A stretch of DNA of 64,000 nucleotides from assembly GCA_020847735.1 (NCBI GenBank), contig JADLBL010000020.1, positions 443,632-507,631 of the forward strand, in the 5' to 3' direction. The stretch is from Candidatus Eisenbacteria bacterium (GTDB lineage Bacteria > Eisenbacteria > RBG-16-71-46). A program made the position numbers and the translations under genes. Numbering within the stretch: position 1 is the first letter of the stretch; every line of letters starts with the position of its first letter. Below, piece after piece: positions 62,007 to 64,000 of this stretch. A model generated the notes under the pieces. That model had not been told where the DNA came from, searched no databases, and saw nothing but the letters and a program-made list of their open reading frames with translations.

Positions 62007-64000
62007 TCAGTTCGCGCGCGTCTTCGCGATCACCACGACGCGCGCTTCGCGCACGCCGGGCTGGCCGAGCACGCGATCGGCGGCGCGCTCGGCGCTGGGG
62101 GAGTCGCCGAAGTTGCCGAGCACGACGCGGAACATCGTCGCGCCGTCCGAGGTGTTGCGCACCACGCGACCGGACAGGCCGGTGAGGTCGGCGAGCCGGG
62201 CGCTCTCCTCGCCGGCGCGGCTCTCGTCGAGATAGTTGCCCACCGCGATGCCGTAGATGTTGGCCGCCTCGTGACGGGCCGCAGCCTCGGGCGTGACCGT
62301 TCGTGCGGACGCGGCGGTTGGTGACGCAGCGGCCGCCGGCGTTGGCGTCCGGGTCGTGCGTCCGGCGGGCGCGGCGCTCCTGGGGGCGGCGCCGATCGCG
62401 GCGGCACCGCTCGACGAGGCGGGCGTTTCCGTCGCGACGCGCGCCGAGCTGTCGGCGATCGCGGGGTCGGTGGCGGATGCCGCGTTTCCGGGCGCCTGCC
62501 CTCCGGTCGGCCCGCTCGCCAGTTGCGCGGCGTCGGACGCCGCGTGCGGTCGCGGCGAACCGCCCGGCAGCGGAAGGTTTATGAGCCCGAAGCGCTGCGT
62601 GAGGACCACGGCCATCAGCACGACGGCGATCGCGGCGATTCCGATCATCCACGGAACGGCGCCGCGGTAGCGCGATTCCTCGGCAAGTCCGGCGTCGAGT
62701 CCCGAGCGCAGGCTCGGCGGCGGCGCGGGAAAGCCGGGCCGTGGGGCCGGAGACTCGGCCGCCGCTGCCGGGTACGGCGGCACGGGAAGCCGAAGCGGCG
62801 GGGGTGGCGCTGCGGCGGAAGGGGATTGCAACGCCGATGCGGCGGCGGGCGGCGGAGCGGGCACGGGCGGCTCGAGGCCGCCTTCGCGTGCGCGCAGGCG
62901 GGCCTTCATCAGCTCGCTCGCGGGGGTGTTCCAGACCTGAAGGTCCTCGCGCAGCACCGGCTCGACCCGGTCCTCGGGCTTTTCGTGCGGCCCGGGCGAC
63001 CAGGCGGGCGGCGCTTCCGCGTGCGGTGAAGGCGAGTGCGATTGCGGCGGTTTCGGCAAGGGGAAGGGTGCCGAAGGCGCTGCAGGCGGGGTTGCCGCCG
63101 CGCGCGAAACGGTCACGTTCGAAGGCGGCGCGTCCGCAACGTCGAAAGGTCCGACTTCGGCCTGCGGCGCGGTCGCGACGGGCGCTTCGGCCGCCGTGCC
63201 CGACGGCGCGCCGAGCGCGGCGGCCATCTCGGCGGCCGTGGGCAGTTTGGGCGCCTGCGGCGCGAGCACGCTGCTGAACTCGGCCTCCTGCCGGGCGGCG
63301 TTCACGTGCTCGCTCGTCACGCTCGAGGCGTTCTCGCTGAACGCGGTGATCATCGCCTGCGCGGCGATGGTGTTGATCTCGCGCGGAATGCCGTGCGTGA
63401 CGCGGTAGACCTCGCGACAGGTCTCGGGGGGGAAGGTCGTCCAGGCGTTTCCGCCGGCGACCGAGATGCGGTGGTGGATGTAGCCGGCCGTCTCCTCGGG
63501 CGAGAGCGGGTTCAACCGGTAGTGCACGGTGATCCGCTGCCGGAGCTGGCGCAGCTCGGGGCGGCCGAGGCGCGCTTCGAGTTCGGGCTGGGCGACGAGG
63601 AAGATCTGCAGCAGCTTCTCGCCCTGCACCTCGAGGTTCGAGAGCAGGCGGATTTCCTCGAGCAGGTCGGTGGCCAGGTTCTGCGCCTCGTCGAGCAGCA
63701 GCACGGCGTGCTCGCCGCGCGCGCGCAGCGACAGCAGGTGACGTTCGAGCAGCGCGAGCATCTTGGGTTTGCTGACGTCGGCGGGCAGGGCGACGCCGAA
63801 GCGCAGGCAGATCTCCTCGAGCAGCTCCGAGCGGGTCAGCGCCGAGTTGGTGATGAGCGCGACGCTGACCTGCGCGCCCCATTCGGCGAGCGCGTCGTAA
63901 AGCGCCGTGGTCTTGCCGGTTCCGACCTCGCCGGTGATGAGCACGAACGGCTCGCGGTTCTCGATCCCGTAGCGCAGGTGCGCGCGCGCCTCCTGATGCT
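62007..64000 (-). CDS. ExeA/GspA-like AAA ATPase with C-terminal SPOR domain (5' truncated by window)
   Basis: Membrane ATPase linked to general secretion or cell-envelope assembly. The frame is open at the right edge (HQEARAHLRYGIENREPF is visible upstream of the first possible internal start). Walker A is GEVGTGKTT, Walker B AVLLLDEAQNL, then the AAA_22 sensor region (AQPELEARLGRPELRQLRQRI, read in two parts). A Pro/Ala-rich linker of about 170 residues follows, one helix (GIAAIAVVLMAVVLTQRF), a second Ala/Thr-rich stretch and a SPOR peptidoglycan-binding domain (IYGIAVGNYLDES to the end). ExeA in Aeromonas helps insert the secretin. Confidence 0.88.
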   Translation of the reverse strand, partial: HQEARAHLRYGIENREPFVLITGEVGTGKTTALYDALAEWGAQVSVALITNSALTRSELLEEICLRFGVALPADVSKPKMLALLERHLLSLRARGEHAVLLLDEAQNLATDLLEEIRLLSNLEVQGEKLLQIFLVAQPELEARLGRPELRQLRQRITVHYRLNPLSPEETAGYIHHRISVAGGNAWTTFPPETCREVYRVTHGIPREINTIAAQAMITAFSENASSVTSEHVNAARQEAEFSSVLAPQAPKLPTAAEMAAALGAPSGTAAEAPVATAPQAEVGPFDVADAPPSNVTVSRAAATPPAAPSAPFPLPKPPQSHSPSPHAEAPPAWSPGPHEKPEDRVEPVLREDLQVWNTPASELMKARLRAREGGLEPPVPAPPPAAASALQSPSAAAPPPPLRLPVPPYPAAAAESPAPRPGFPAPPPSLRSGLDAGLAEESRYRGAVPWMIGIAAIAVVLMAVVLTQRFGLINLPLPGGSPRPHAASDAAQLASGPTGGQAPGNAASATDPAIADSSARVATETPASSSGAAAIGAAPRSAAPAGRTTRTPTPAAAASPTAASARTVTPEAAARHEAANIYGIAVGNYLDESRAGEESARLADLTGLSGRVVRNTSDGATMFRVVLGNFGDSPSAERAADRVLGQPGVREARVVVIAKTRAN

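Noticed and set aside
1-64000. CRISPR arrays, insertion sequences or rRNA genes
   Set aside because: No regularly spaced direct repeats, no transposase motif and no rRNA sequence was seen anywhere in the window.

Overview
The window is chromosomal DNA of very high G+C (roughly 70% by eye, strong G/C preference at third codon positions). It has mixed gene orientation, short intergenic gaps and no ribosomal RNA. Several large secreted proteins end in a FlgD-like Ig domain after an N-P-[FA] motif. That habit, with the G+C level, suggests an uncultured lineage of the FCB group such as Candidatus Eisenbacteria. This is an inference from style; no marker gene here proves it.

Layout. 1-1056: 3' part of a 2-oxoacid dehydrogenase E1 gene. 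1304-4345: secreted subtilisin-like protease with a strong terminator. 4497-5099: HTH repressor with a palindromic operator. 5315-8839: penicillin-acylase-family lipoprotein divergent from a ROK sugar kinase. 8867-10689: the tRNA-modification genes miaB and queF. 10733-15637: giant multidomain subtilase. 15680-17953: membrane PP2C phosphatase (RsbU/SpoIIE type). 17961-22108: sugar dehydrogenase-like lipoprotein and the glyoxylate shunt genes aceB-aceA. 22320-28850: DUF2891 protein, proline iminopeptidase, pterin carbinolamine dehydratase, outer-membrane barrel, M24 peptidase and AbgT transporter. 28905-34008: divergent secreted alpha-amylase-family enzyme and secreted endonuclease I. 34051-39879: six-gene ABC-2 export operon (TetR, HlyD, two ATPases, two permeases) resembling E. 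coli cecR-ybhGFSR. 40232-45759: phosphatase/nuclease, rhomboid protease, methyltransferase with divergent AraC regulator, a small secreted protein and a YceH protein. 45949-49737: MacA-like adaptor plus two MacB-type permeases without an ATPase. 49968-56959: peroxiredoxin, AraC regulator, barrel protein, kelch protein, two SET-domain proteins, a cupin and a small membrane protein.

From about 57000 to 61790 base composition and gene content change. This is a small island holding an unknown nuclease-like ORF, an AbiEi/AbiEii type IV toxin-antitoxin pair, a zinc-ribbon gene broken by an in-frame TGA, and a tyrosine integrase broken by two in-frame TAG codons. It abuts the 3' end of a tRNA-Glu gene, the classic integration site. 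Beyond the tRNA, an ExeA-like AAA ATPase with a SPOR domain runs off the right edge.

Regulatory structure is readable in places: near-perfect operators for the HTH, TetR and AbiEi regulators, a sigma70-like promoter for aceBA, three strong hairpins, and a recurrent TAnnnT box 6-9 nt before an ATG that implies leaderless transcription. Start codons include GTG (several with 4-bp GTGA overlaps), TTG and probably one CTG.
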